A stretch of 64,000 bases of DNA. Source: Ustilaginoidea virens (Eukaryota; Ascomycota; Sordariomycetes; Hypocreales; Clavicipitaceae). The notes below the pieces were generated by a model. It did no database searches and was not told the origin of the DNA. It saw only the letters and a list, made by a program, of their open reading frames with translations. The stretch spans positions 4,774,001 to 4,838,000 of the forward strand of contig NC_057316.1 in assembly GCF_000687475.1 (NCBI RefSeq). The letters are read 5' to 3'. Positions 23,588 to 34,995 of this stretch are shown here, piece after piece. Numbering within the stretch: the stretch's first letter is position 1; each line of letters opens with the position of its first letter. Position numbers and translations under genes: made by a program.

Positions 23588-26500
23588 CTACTGGCTGAAC
23601 CGCTTCGGCATGGTCATGGCAAGTAGCTCGTCTACAAAGGCGGCCTCGTTGGCCAGCTCGGGCGCGACGGTTTCACCTGTTGCCGTGGCAGAGAAGGATT
23701 TCTCGGCCTGGCATCTGGAATCTGACCTGGGGACCAGCTGGATGAGCTCAGAGCCACTTTGCTGGGGGGGGTTGGTGTCTGCTTCTTTGGTCTGGAAAAG
23801 GAAAATCAGTAGCTCGCACGGACAAGGTGAGAGGGCCTCGAGACGAAAGGGGCCAAACGCGGGGCAAGAAAAACCAAGTGCAGACAAAGGGGCGAATTCT
23901 CAAGTACCTCTTGGAAGTTGATCGACACTTGCTTGGAAACCATGATGCCGCCGTAGACGTGAAGCTGCATGGGCGGGCTGTGAGCAGCATCGTTCGACGT
24001 GCCGTTTTGGTCGTCCGGATTCAATCCAGGGCTCAGGGCCGGGGGCTTGCAGGCATCCTCGATACTTGCTTCGTCACCGTGGCATAGTGAACTAAGCCTC
24101 GATGATGCCGTCCTTGATAGACCCTCTTGGCTTTTGGACGTGTCCAGGTAAGGATCCGTCTTGTGCCGTCTGTGGCTGCGAACTCTGTCGATAGTCTTGG
24201 TCAAGTAAGGACTAGAAGATGGGAGGTTTAGGCTGAACCTCGGAGGGACGACTGCCACTTCTGGCAAAGCTGTTGACGACATGTCGCGGTGAACCATGTG
24301 AGAAAACTCGACAATGTCCGAGGAGCTCTCGTAGGTAACCTGACGCATCTTGAACAGACTGAGGGCGGTAAACTCGCACTGAGAGGCAGTCAGGCTGGCG
24401 TGGATGGGCAAGACGAGCTGAAAGGCCATCAGCGTGCATCTAGATGCCGACTTGAGGTCCGAGGTGGTGTTGATGCGCGAGCAAGGTAGCTGGACGTTGT
24501 TTGGCAGCAAAGTGGCCTCGTTGAAGCACTCATCGCCGAGGAAGCTCTTGAGAGTGCAGAGGGCAGCTTTCAGCTGCCCGGCGAATTCCCGGGTTTCCAA
24601 AGTCGGCGATGAAGCACAGTGCTCCGACGCGGCAATGACCGAGTCAAGCGTCCGGCCGCCGAGAGATTGGACAAAGGCCGACTCAGCAGGGGACAGGGGG
24701 CCCTTGTTGGGCAGAGCAACGGCGGGGAGCAAGTTCTTGGCCGTCTTACGAACTAGGACGTCAAAGCCACCGCCACATCGGTCAAGACGAGCACGTACGG
24801 CAAAGATGCCGACGTGAAGGCCCGGGGAAAGCATGGTCGTCTTGCGACTCTGCTGGGCCATGTTGCGCAGCCGAGACTCCAGGTCGGGGGACTTGATGTG
24901 CATACTCGAGCGGACCGACCCGACAACGTGGTGGATTTCGGCAAAGCGAAAGCCGGCGGCCTCGAGCTTTTCGACCTCGCGCTTGCTTTCCACCTGGCGG
25001 ATGAGGAACATGAGAGTGCCGCGGCCGTCCTCTTGAGCAGGGACGGCGCCTTTTTCGGCGGTGCTGTACGAGAGGAGCTTTTCCATGCTGCGGAGGCGCG
25101 AACGCTCAGACGACGGTGTGCCCTGCAACGACAAGGAGTGGCCCGTGACAAGGATTTCGTCCCAGAGGGTGCCTACGCCCTTGAGGGTCTCCTTGGTCTT
25201 GGCGGCGAGGGCGTCGGCGGCGATGCAGAAGAGTTCCTGTAGGATAATGTCGTAGTTTTCCACGAGGACGCCGTCTTCGCCGACGAGACGGACGCTTCCG
25301 CGGCCAGTAATGTTGGAGGCCTGGGAGAGGCGGGAGATGTGCAAGGCCATTCTGGGGAGCACCTTGGAGATGGTGGCCCAGTTGCGGGAGGCACGGAACA
25401 TCCAGTGGAAGAGGGGGTGGCTGGTGGAGAAGATGTCATCGTGGGACTAGGGAGGGTGGCAGAGTTAGAAGGAGAAGAAGGAGACAAAGAGGAAGTAGAG
25501 AGGAAGCAAAGAGGAAGGAGAGGGGAAGCAAAGAGGAAGGAGAGGAGAGAGAAAGGGAAGGAGAGGGGAGCAAAGAGGAAGGAGAGGGGAAGCAAAGAGG
25601 AAGGAGAGGAGAGAGAAAGGGAAGGAGAGGGGAGCAAAGAGGAAGGAGAGGGAAGGAGACGGTAAGGGAATGTGGAAAAAGGAAATAGCGGCGAAAAAAA
25701 AAAAAAAAGGCCAAGAGGGCAGGGAAAGCGACGTACCTTGGGCCAATACGTGTCGGTCACCACCTCGCTGGGGAGGTAGCCGTCCTGGCTGACCATGATG
25801 CGGCCCTTTTCGTCAAACACGCCGGCCGCGACGACGACTTGCTGGGACTTGGTTGCGTAGTCCCGCCTCACCCAGGTGGAATAGGCCGCCAGAATCGTCA
25901 AGACGAAGCCGGCCGAAATGGCCTAGAAAGAAAAAACTAACGCCTGAGCAAGTCGCACGCGACGACACAGGGGAAAAGGGGGCAAACTGAAACTGACCAG
26001 GCAGATGACGACAATCATGGAGTCCTGTCTCGACACGCCGTGCTCGTCGGGCGACGCACTCAGCAGGCGGTACCGTGTGCCGACGGCGGCGCACCAATGC
26101 ATCCCCGACACGGCGCCTGCAAGCCCCATGGCACATCCCGCCCTCTTCCACCAGGCATTGCTCCAGGTGTTCTCAAAGACAAAGAACAGCGTCAGGGCGG
26201 CGGTGCTGGCCAGCAGAGCGATGACGACGGACCCGAGAAGGAAGCCGAGGTTGTAGGAGACGGCGTAGTTGCTGATGGAGGCGTTGCCAAGGTAGTGCAT
26301 GCCGCAGATGGCGCAGCCGGAGAGGATGCCCGCGATGACGATGCCGCCCCGTCGGACGCGGCCGTTGCTGCTGACGCCGAGAAAGGCCAGGACGAGGACC
26401 AGGATGGGAACGAGGAGGGACAGGACGGTTCGGGAGGCGGAGTAGGCGATTTGGAAGGCCGCCTGGCCGTCGAGCATGTAGATGGCCCGGTTGCCGATGA

Positions 26501-26935
26501 AGTGCTGACGCCGAGTTAGATGAGAATCGCAAGGCCCGACGCCACGAGTGAAGCCAAGAAATAAAGGGGAAATAAGAAGATGAAGAAAGAAAGAGGAAAT
26601 CACACACCATGGACCAGATGGCGATGCCGCCCATAGCAATGGCTGCGCCAACCAGCAGCAATCTACCGGGAGATGTTGTTAGTCCTCGGCAACTTTAAAC
26701 CCCCCTTCCCCCACCTCCTCCCCACGACGAGGTTGTGGACAGCTTGTGCATGGGCAACTTGCAAGTTATGATATCCGCGGTGCGAAGTCCTCCTCCTGAT
26801 CAACTCGAGGGTTGTGCCCGTCCCAAACAGGCTGATGGTGTAGCTCAAGCACACGAATCCCGGGTGGAAGGTGTAGGGCACCAGCTCGCCGACATAGCTC
26901 TGCAGCAACTGCTCGATGTCTGGCGATGCCGCCAT
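23588..26935 (-). CDS. MHYT-domain integral membrane signalling protein, 887 aa, six exons
   Basis: Exons are read as 26935-26763, 26662-26608, 26504-25998, 25922-25737, 25446-23908 and 23791-23588, summing to 888 codons with stop. The N-terminal part has about seven hydrophobic segments. It carries the MHYT-type motifs MHFIGN (across intron 2), GMHYLGNASISNY and SGMHWCAAVG. In this family the Met/His residues are predicted to bind copper near the membrane face and to sense O2, CO or NO. A PAS-like stretch follows (GVFDEKGRIMVSQDGYLP), then a long cytosolic region of unknown fold. Intron 1 fits only as GC-AG: donor GCAAGTT, phase 2, restoring HNLLLLVGAAIAMGG. Intron 4 is 290 bp and filled by a purine minisatellite. 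The gene is divergent from the HypX-like gene. Confidence 0.88.
25447..25736 (-). other. Intron 4 of the MHYT gene: 290 bp with purine/pyrimidine minisatellite
   Basis: The donor is GTACGT at 25736 and the acceptor CTAG at 25447. The plus strand from about 25480 to 25665 is almost pure GA, built of GAGGAAGGAGAGGGGAAGCAAA-type units in a longer duplicated block. The other introns of this gene are 100, 103, 75 and 116 bp. An intron is required because the flanking exons are in different frames. Confidence 0.8.
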
Positions 26936-28499
26936 GGTTTCGAAATTGTCGTTTCGTCTCGAGACAAGCGCGTCATGACCTGGGCCAGGTTTCTTCTTGC
27001 TCGACTCCTGTCACCCAAGTGCTGTTGCAGGAGGGAAAGGACATCAAGTTCAAGTATAGCAGCAACAATGACTCCATAGCGTGGGAGTGACCAGGCTGGC
27101 CGCCAAGAACACATATTCCCCCTCCTCCCCCCTCCCGTCGTCTCCCGATACCGTGGGCCAGAGCCTGACAAGGCGCCCAAGGGGAAACTGCGCCGAAGGC
27201 ACTATCGGGGGGAATCTAGGAGCCTGGGACCGATCAGACGGACTCGACTTTCTGTGCCACAGGCCGACCTTGCACAGTGCGCACCACTTGGCGCCGCTGT
27301 AAGCCCTGTCCTATGTACGCAGCTTGTGGAAGGGACTGGAAGCTCTCAATGTCTGGTGCCCTACCAGCTTCTTGGCGGGCGGTTGGAGTTGCCAAAGCAG
27401 CCTAGCTTTTTCGAATGCGGCCAAGGACGAGCTGCCGGTCGTTGCTGCTCTTGTTTGCCGGCAGTGCCATGGCCGAGGGATTGTTCTCTGCCGGGCTGCA
27501 TGTTGGCGTTGCACTTTGCACGCATGCAGGGGAGGTATGTAGCTTGAGCGAAAGCGAGCCAATCGTCGTGCTTATCTGGTAGCTTTCAATCTAGACTTGT
27601 TGACGATCCAACACGGCTCCGACGCCACGACTCTGGCCCCGGCCAGCCAAGACCGCCGGCCTATGAGAGACGGATACGTACAAACTGCAGTGTACTCCGT
27701 ACTCCGTACAGAGTACAAAGTCCAACGACCAGCTGGATTGCTCGCAAACTGGCTAACCAATTGCATCACCCTAGGTCCCGGCAACTTGGATTCATCATGC
27801 GCTTGCTTACCTACCTACATAGCAAGTGGCTTCGCAAACGGGGAGCCCACCAAACAAAGTCCCGACCAGTGCACCTGCACCACCATGACATGACAGGTCG
27901 TACGGACGAATGGGGCTTGACCTTTCTTGCGGACCTCCCTCGCTACTGGGAGGGTCCAGAGGCGCAAAGCATGGCAGCCATGTCGCGACCCCTTGGGGCA
28001 CATCGACATGATGGCGTTTGTTACATAGGTCCTCCTATTGTTTGCGGATTGCCAAGTTGAGCCGTTTGGGGCAGCGGCTGGGTGGGACCGGGACCCGCGA
28101 CCGAGCTGCTGCAGGCAATTTGTGGCAAATTGTGGGCAAACTGTTGGGCAAATCCGCGGGCCATGGGGCGCCCCACCGCCGATGCGGATGCTAGTTCTAT
28201 CGCGACTGCCGACGATGGCTGCGCCGAGTCACGTACTCTGAACGGAGTGGTTTCCCTTTCGACTCGGTAGGTACATAGCCACTTGGCGCAGCGCCCCAGA
28301 TGCACCTTCCTTGCGGCAAAAATGTGGCAAGTCGGGGCAAATCGTGGCAAATGGGCGAAGCGGCGCCTGCCTTGGCGCTGACGCTGGCAGCGAGAGACGG
28401 CCGTCCATCTTGCCCCCGCTTCACCTCGCCTCAACTACGACGTTCTCCTCGTGGCCACACCACAGACCAGTTCTCTGCCGTTTCTCTGCCGGTTCCAAA

Positions 28500-28530
<31 letters not shown>

Positions 28531-30291
28531 GTTCTTGTTGTTGTAGTTGTTCCGGGACGCACGACGGGGCCTTGGACGTCTCACACTGAAATAATTTCGT
28601 TAGCGGCCGCTATGACTTTTGGGCCTCGCGTCGCTAGTTTGCCTCGCGTCCCAGCTTGAGCGTCATCGGATTCGCTGCGGGCTGGTATCATGGTCGGCGA
28701 CGATTTGTGCGATTTTGTGCCAAAACACACAGACCAGCCACGCGCGTAGCGGCTTGGCGGGCGAGCTTGACCAAGCCGGACGGAAGGCCTGCAGCTGAAA
28801 CTTCGCCGTCATGAGAGGCCGGAGACCAAAATCGCCGGGCAGCCATCAGACGGTACATACGTGCAAGTGCAGACGCATCGCATCTACCGACCCCATATCG
28901 ACAACGGAGCAGCAGAGGCAGGTTTCCGAGTCGGCAGACGAAACAAGAGAAACGGCGACGCCTAGCCACCGACGACACGTCCTGCAGCAAAGGACAATGA
29001 AGCAAGCAATGTCTGACTGTCACCATCACTAATGCCAGAGTGCCTGACGGCTTCATTTTACGCGCAGGCTCCGCGCGTCTTTGACTCTTGAGCTATGCTT
29101 GATAGTCTTGACTGGGGTCCCCCTCGGGTTCCTGGTTCCTGGTTCCTGGTCCCTGAAACCTTGGACCCGGACCTGGATTCGGCTCCTCGCGGCGGATGGA
29201 CGGCAACGGGCACGCCGAATCTATTGACTGACGGGGCGTCCCTTGCGCTCGCAGCTTTTCGCCACGGTGCGTCGCGCAAGCTGCCCCTCTCGAGGCCGCG
29301 ATTGGCGTAGCCGGACCCAACGACCCGGTTCCCATTTCCCTCGGGACCACCCCGCGCATCGTTATGGCGCGCTCGGCAGACAGGACAAGGCTATTTTCGG
29401 GCCTTGGTTGGTCCATTGTGTCTTGGGCTGGGCGAGCCTGCATGGTTCTCCCTGCTTTGCTCTGCTCTGCTTTTGCTTCACCTTGCTTTTTGTCAGCCAT
29501 GAGAGCGAGCGACGAGCGACCAGACAGACCCCGGGCTTCCTTGGTCTGACGGTTGATCGGTAGCTCATCCTGTTGATTTGTGCAGACGCACGCGGCAAAG
29601 GGGGCGCGGAGGGGAATGCCGAGCAGTAAAGGTCCCCCGTCGTACTCTTGCTGCAACCTCTAGTGCCAGATAGTTCGGTCCATGACGTCCTTGCCAAGCC
29701 GACAAATGCTGAATCGTCCACGGATACAACTGGACAGACCATACAGTGGCAACCTTCATCGCCCAATCATTCCATGTTCTGGCAGCATTGACGACAACGG
29801 GCAAGGACTTGTAGCACCCGGCGCAAGCGGCAGGGTAGCAGCCGAAGCACCACTTTTCGTATCCCCATTCTCTCCCCCCAACTTTGAGACATGCCGCCGT
29901 TTCCGCTGACAAGTGCGACTTCTGTAGGCCCGGACTCTGCAGAAACCGGACTTGGTCTGCAAAGACCCAATTTCCCGGAACCCTGCTGCGCTGCTGCTGC
30001 CTCGGCCTCTGTGTGTGTCACTCGCCTTGCGCGATTCTCGGTTCTCGATTCTCGTTCCCAAACATGTATAGCTGACGAGGGGACTTTGCCCCTCTGCAAG
30101 GGCAGGCACGAAAAGTAAAAGGGCCCTGCATTCTTTTGCCTCTTTCCGGGACAGCAGCAGCAGCAACAAGCCCTCTCAGTCGACCCCCGTCCTAAAATCG
30201 GCCCGGCCCGGGACGTTTCATCACCCATCACCACCGCGCAGCGCAATTCAGACTCAAATCACCATCCATCGGCGCGGATCCAGAAGCAATC
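26936..30291. promoter_or_regulatory. 3.4-kb divergent intergenic region between the MHYT and HypX-like genes
   Basis: No supported gene. Both neighbours are transcribed away from this region, so it holds both promoters. Visible elements are a TACTCCGTACTCCGTACAGAGTA palindrome-like repeat (27693-27715), a related TACTCTGAACGGAGT (28234-28248), repeated GGCAAATTGTGGGCAAA words at 28115-28150 with related GGCAAATCGTGGCAAA near 28335, and a GTC trinucleotide run (28500-28525). I cannot assign specific regulator sites. Confidence 0.55.
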
Positions 30292-32589
30292 ATGAAGATT
30301 CTCTTCTTCTGCACCGCCCACAACTCGCTGTCGCAGCGTCTCTACCTCGCCCTGACGCGGAACCAGCAACACTCCGTCACCGTTGAATATGCCTTGTCCG
30401 CCCAGCACATGCTGGAGGCGGCGCGTCTCGTCCAACCACATCTCGTCATCTGCCCGTTCCTGACATCCTTGGTGCCACAGCAGGTCTACGAGGCATTTCT
30501 CACCTTGATTGTGCATCCTGGGCCTCCTGGGGACGCCGGGCCCAGCGCCCTTGATTGGCTGCTCATGGGGGACGATGGATCCGAACAAGACAGCCAGAGG
30601 TTGCTTGCTGACAATGGCTTCAGCCCGGTCGGCAGGAGCCACTGGGGTGTGACGGTGCTGCAGGCCATCAAGGAGTTTGACGCCGGTCCCGTCTGGGCCT
30701 TTGAGCAGTTTGCCGTCGACATCGACGATGTGCGTCTGACAAAGTCGAGCTTGTATAGGGGCGCCGTCACGCAGGCCGCCATTGTGGCCACGCTTGCTGC
30801 CATTGAGCGAATCGAGGCAGCTGCCGATGGCGCCGATGGCGATGATGGCGATGATGGCGATGATGGCGCTTCTGCTGCTTCTGCTGCCTCTGCTGCCTCT
30901 GCTGCCTCTGTTGCGCTGCAAACGCTTGGCGCTCCAATTTCGCCTCCTGCTACCCCTACCCACAATCGGTTTTGTCCTCGGCCGTCCTCGCCTGGTAAGA
31001 AGCAGCGACGAGGGCCCGTCTCTCCAGGTCTTGTTGCTCGGGAAGAATACGCCGAGCTCTCTGTTACCACTTCGCAACCCTTTCTCGGCGGCGAAACCCA
31101 CCACAGGCCCCTGCTAAGGGCTAACCAGCGAGACTTTGACGTCACGACGCACGCGGCCTCCGCCATCTCTCGAAGAATCCGTAGTGCCGATTCCCAGCCG
31201 GGCTGCCTGAGTGGTCTGTTCGGTCCGAAGTTGTATCTCTACGGAGGCATCGTCGAGAATCCTACCCTGCTCTCCTGCGTCGCTTCCCCGGCACCGCCTG
31301 GTAGTATTATAGCCGTGCGAGACGAAGCAGTCTGCGTCGCCACGTGTGACGAGAAGGGCATATGGATCACTCACATCCGCCAGATCAAGGGCAAGCGTGA
31401 TCCTGCCCTGTGGCCCAAAGTCCCGGCCGCGTCTGGCCTGCAGAAACTGGGACTTCTCGACGCCGGGGCACCCTGGTGCTCATCCCGGTCAGTCCTCCCA
31501 CCGACCTTCTCGGGCCAGTGGTCGAGGTCGTACCACAGCACCTTTCAGGAAATCCATGTGGATTTCGCCACAGAGGGCAACAAGCGCTTCGCGTATCTCT
31601 ACTTTGACTTTTACAACGGCGCCATGAGCACGAGTCAATGTCGGAGGATGGTGCAATGCCTAGATTACATCCTGGCAAATGCCGCCGACTCGCACGAGAG
31701 CTTGCCCCTCGCCGCCGTTGTGCTCATGGGCGGCGACTCGTACTTTAGCAATGGGATCCATCTCAACGTCATTGAGGCGGCCGCCGACCCGGCCCTTGAG
31801 TCATGGTACAACATCAACGCCATCAACGACGTGGTCGAGAAGGTGCTGCGGGACTTTCCCTCGCGCAACATCACCTCTGTGGCGGCCATGCGCGGCAACT
31901 GCGCGGCCGGGGGCGTGGCCCTCGCAGCAGCCTGCGTCGTGGTCCTCGCAGGACCAGACGTGGTGCTGAACCCTGCGTACAGAGCGCTGGGCTTGTACGG
32001 ATCCGAGTTCCACAGCCTCAGCTACCCCGGCCGGTGCGGCGTCGAGGGCGCAACCCAGATACTGCGATCCATGACGCCCCTGAGCGCGCACGACGCCCGC
32101 GACATGGGCCTGGTCGACCGCGTCCTGCCCGCCACCCAGCCGCTGCACATTGCCGTGCGGGCACACGTACAGGACATGTTTGCATCGCCGGATGCGGCGC
32201 GCGGCCTCGGCGCGTGGAAGCAAAAGGCAGCCTTGTCCCCAGCAAGCCTGGCCCACGCCCGCGCAGCCGAGCTGGCCCAAATGTCAATGGACTTTTGGTC
32301 CGCCCGCTCTGAGCGCTACCACTCTCGTCGGAGCAATTTTGTCCGCAAATGCAGGCCTGTCGCGACGCCTCTCCGGTTTGCTGCCCACAGAAGAGCCGAG
32401 GGCATGTTGGACGAAGAGGAGCGCGATGAGTTTGACTCGGTAACGTGCTTTGTCGACAGGTCGCAAAGGGAGTTGAAGAGGCAGCTTTCCAACGGGATGA
32501 TGCGTCTTCTGAAAGATTTTTCCAGTGGTGCGAGCGAGCCTGCGTCGGCGCCCGCTGCGCCGCCTATATTTTCGTGCTATTACGCTTAG
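30292..32589 (+). CDS. hypX: HypX/HoxX-like protein: formyltransferase-type plus enoyl-CoA hydratase-type domains, 765 aa
   Basis: The single exon starts ATGAAGATT at 30292. Residues 1-175 match the HypX N-terminal formyl-transfer domain (FCTAHNSLSQRLY, LIVHPGPPGDAGPSALDW at about 72-89, WGVTVLQA, EFDAGPVW at about 128-135, KSSLYR). Residues about 175-270 are a low-complexity insert (GDD and SAA repeats, then Pro/Ser-rich). Residues about 280-370 resemble the linker domain (RRIRSADSQPG). Residues about 430-620 are a crotonase-type domain with YFDFYNGAMSTSQC, GGDSYFSNGIHLNVIEAA, the GNCAAGG oxyanion-type loop and LYGSE. In hydrogen-oxidising bacteria HypX turns formyl-tetrahydrofolate, through formyl-CoA, into the CO ligand of [NiFe]-hydrogenase. 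No hydrogenase is expected in this fungus, so the real substrate and use of any CO are unknown. The key motifs look intact. Confidence 0.85.
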   Translation: MKILFFCTAHNSLSQRLYLALTRNQQHSVTVEYALSAQHMLEAARLVQPHLVICPFLTSLVPQQVYEAFLTLIVHPGPPGDAGPSALDWLLMGDDGSEQDSQRLLADNGFSPVGRSHWGVTVLQAIKEFDAGPVWAFEQFAVDIDDVRLTKSSLYRGAVTQAAIVATLAAIERIEAAADGADGDDGDDGDDGASAASAASAASAASVALQTLGAPISPPATPTHNRFCPRPSSPGKKQRRGPVSPGLVAREEYAELSVTTSQPFLGGETHHRPLLRANQRDFDVTTHAASAISRRIRSADSQPGCLSGLFGPKLYLYGGIVENPTLLSCVASPAPPGSIIAVRDEAVCVATCDEKGIWITHIRQIKGKRDPALWPKVPAASGLQKLGLLDAGAPWCSSRSVLPPTFSGQWSRSYHSTFQEIHVDFATEGNKRFAYLYFDFYNGAMSTSQCRRMVQCLDYILANAADSHESLPLAAVVLMGGDSYFSNGIHLNVIEAAADPALESWYNINAINDVVEKVLRDFPSRNITSVAAMRGNCAAGGVALAAACVVVLAGPDVVLNPAYRALGLYGSEFHSLSYPGRCGVEGATQILRSMTPLSAHDARDMGLVDRVLPATQPLHIAVRAHVQDMFASPDAARGLGAWKQKAALSPASLAHARAAELAQMSMDFWSARSERYHSRRSNFVRKCRPVATPLRFAAHRRAEGMLDEEERDEFDSVTCFVDRSQRELKRQLSNGMMRLLKDFSSGASEPASAPAAPPIFSCYYA

Positions 32590-34995
32590 CCAGCCTTTGG
32601 ACTTTGCGTGTGTGTTGCTTGCCTCCCCTTGGTGATTTCTCATTTCATCTCTCTTTTCGTCGGGTTGCGTTTGCTTTCTTTTGTTGGTGTCATTCAACAA
32701 CCTCTGCTTCCATGTAGTTAGATCGATGGATGGACTTTTCTTTACCAGACGAATACCGCCCCCTTTGTTCACTGTTCAAATCGAGCTCGGGACGACTCAT
32801 TCCCCCAGTTTCAATAATATCTGTGTGTATATGATGATGGGCTAGGATGCGGCGTGGCTCTGTAGACCAAAGATTGTTGCCACCAGCTTCATCCGCCTGG
32901 CTCCGCGATACTCAATCGCTGAACGAGCCATGCATGACTTTTAAGGCCGTGCAGCTGAATCCGAGTTCTGGCCGACCTAGTTGACCGACGCAGCTGTCTG
33001 TTTCCCCGCGCTGCTTGGCCTCCCAACGTCGAGTACATTTAAAATGTGTGTTTCTTTTTTATCAAAGCGTAGGTGGAATTCCGCATAACCATGATGGATG
33101 CATGCATCAATGTGTTGGTTGAGGCTTTTTGACTTGGCAGCTGGCAAGGCTTGGCTTGGCACTCGAACCGTTCAATGTTTGAAGCCGGCAGCTACTCTGT
33201 ACAGTACATAGGTGCAGCTTGGCAGTGGGAGTGGGGCCAATGCGACGCAGGTAGGGCTGGCAGGTCTGAATCATCACTGCATATGTAAATACTGCGCACA
33301 AACAAGCATGGACACCAGAACCGTTGTGGTGCAAGGCAAAGGCGGCCCCAGGTTCTTTCAAGTGCAGTCTGGTCAACGTGTGTGGCAATTGATGCAACCT
33401 GGGCGCCGTCAGCTCTCCGCCACGGGCGGGCAGAAACCGTCGATCCAAACATGCCGGCTGGGCAGGGTTACATGCGCACGCATACCAGAATGCCTGGCAA
33501 TGTGCAAGCTCCATCTCTTTCTAGGCGCCGCGCTGTTTTGAAGCATCAACTTCTTCATGCGCTGCTTCCGACAAGTTGGGCACGAAAGCGCTCGCACGGA
33601 GCCCCCCAACGCTCAAATGGGTCTTTACGTACAAGACCAACGAGGAGTGCTGTCTGACGAGTGCAAGGCACGAATCTGAAAATTGGTGAGCTACAGGAAA
33701 GCTCTTACCATCGAATGAGCATAGGCAGCTACTGTTTGCGGCGCACGCATTCAGAGTATAACCAGCGCCACAGCTCCCAAGTTTCCTCATCCCGAAGACG
33801 GCATTCGGTCAAAAGGTTCTTTGGACAGGCTTTTCCCGCGATTCCTCTCGGGGATATCCGAGACGCCTATGCAACTCAGTCAGCAAGCCCTCATTAAAAA
33901 AAAGCATGCTAAAGTAAACAGTGTAATAAAAAATTGCTATCAGCCGTAGCAGTAGAATCACCGAAGAAAAATCTCATTCCCGTCTTGAAACATATTTTTG
34001 TAATTGCGTATCATCAGAAGCGAGGGGTGCAAAACGGCAAGGGGATCAACTTGCCTTTCCGCAGTTTCCTTCCCTCCCGCCGCCCGGCTCGGAAAGGCTG
34101 CCTTGCTCATCGGGTGGCATGGCCTGGCGCTCCTCCGACGGAGAAGGGCAAAGGGCATCACGGCTCTGCAGCAGCAGATACGATTCCGCGAGCGGCGAGC
34201 AGGGCGTGCAGAGCATTTGTCCTGGCGCGAAGCCGCAACCAAACGGCACAGCATAGTGGCTTGTAAGGTGCAGGTTTGAAGTGACGTTCAGCGTGGATAC
34301 AAGCCTGGAAGGGTCTGCTGATACGACTCGAAGCAGGCACGACACCAGCAGCCTTGTGCGGAACGAGGGCTACGGCACCCCCATCGTTTGGTAGATTCCG
34401 GGTAAAAGACGACGGAATCAGCACGGCGGCATTTCTTTCGCTGGCCGCGGCGGCCCCTGGCGATGAGGACGGGACAACTAAAAAGGTTGGTTGGGGACGG
34501 GATGCCGCGGGTTCGCGGTGGACACCACCGTGCTACTGATAATTCGCGTTGGCGGTCCCTGCGACGGTAGTCTGGTCCGCTGCTTCGGCGAGGGATCCCA
34601 TCTTGTTGATGCTCGCGTTCTCACGTTCTCGCGGAGAAGGACGAAGCTGCTTGCACGAGAACAACATGGAAGGGTTTTTTTTTTTTCAGATCTGTCGATG
34701 GCAAGAGCGGATGAGAAACTCGCCTGTGGGGGGGCGGGGACGGGGGCGGCACCGGAACAACTATGGAGCGGTTGGCGGGCCAGTGCGAGGTGAGTGCCGT
34801 CTTATCGATAGGCAGCTGGTGCTACTCCGTACGTCGTCGTCAGCAGTAAGCTCCAAGCAACAGACGTGACGGCTCCTCCCATCGATGGCATCATTCATCA
34901 TCACCTAATGCCCGTGCCGTAACTCGAACCCTCCCAGCTTGACGCAAGGCTTCCCGCTCCGCCCCGCCCCCCCCCTAACCGTCACACCCGCCATC
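32590..34995. other. Intergenic region, no gene seen
   Basis: This holds the 3' flank of the HypX-like gene and the promoter of the thioesterase gene. TACTCTGTACAGTA lies at 33193-33206 and TACTCCGTAC at 34823-34832. An AT-rich patch lies at 33890-33990. Frames are short and inconsistent. Confidence 0.5.

Noticed and set aside
30259..31104. Minus frame of 281 codons opposite the HypX-like gene
   Set aside because: Shadow of the plus-strand gene, whose motifs are decisive.
30292..32589. The idea of a full hydrogenase maturation cluster
   Set aside because: No other hyp, hox or hydrogenase gene is visible in the window.
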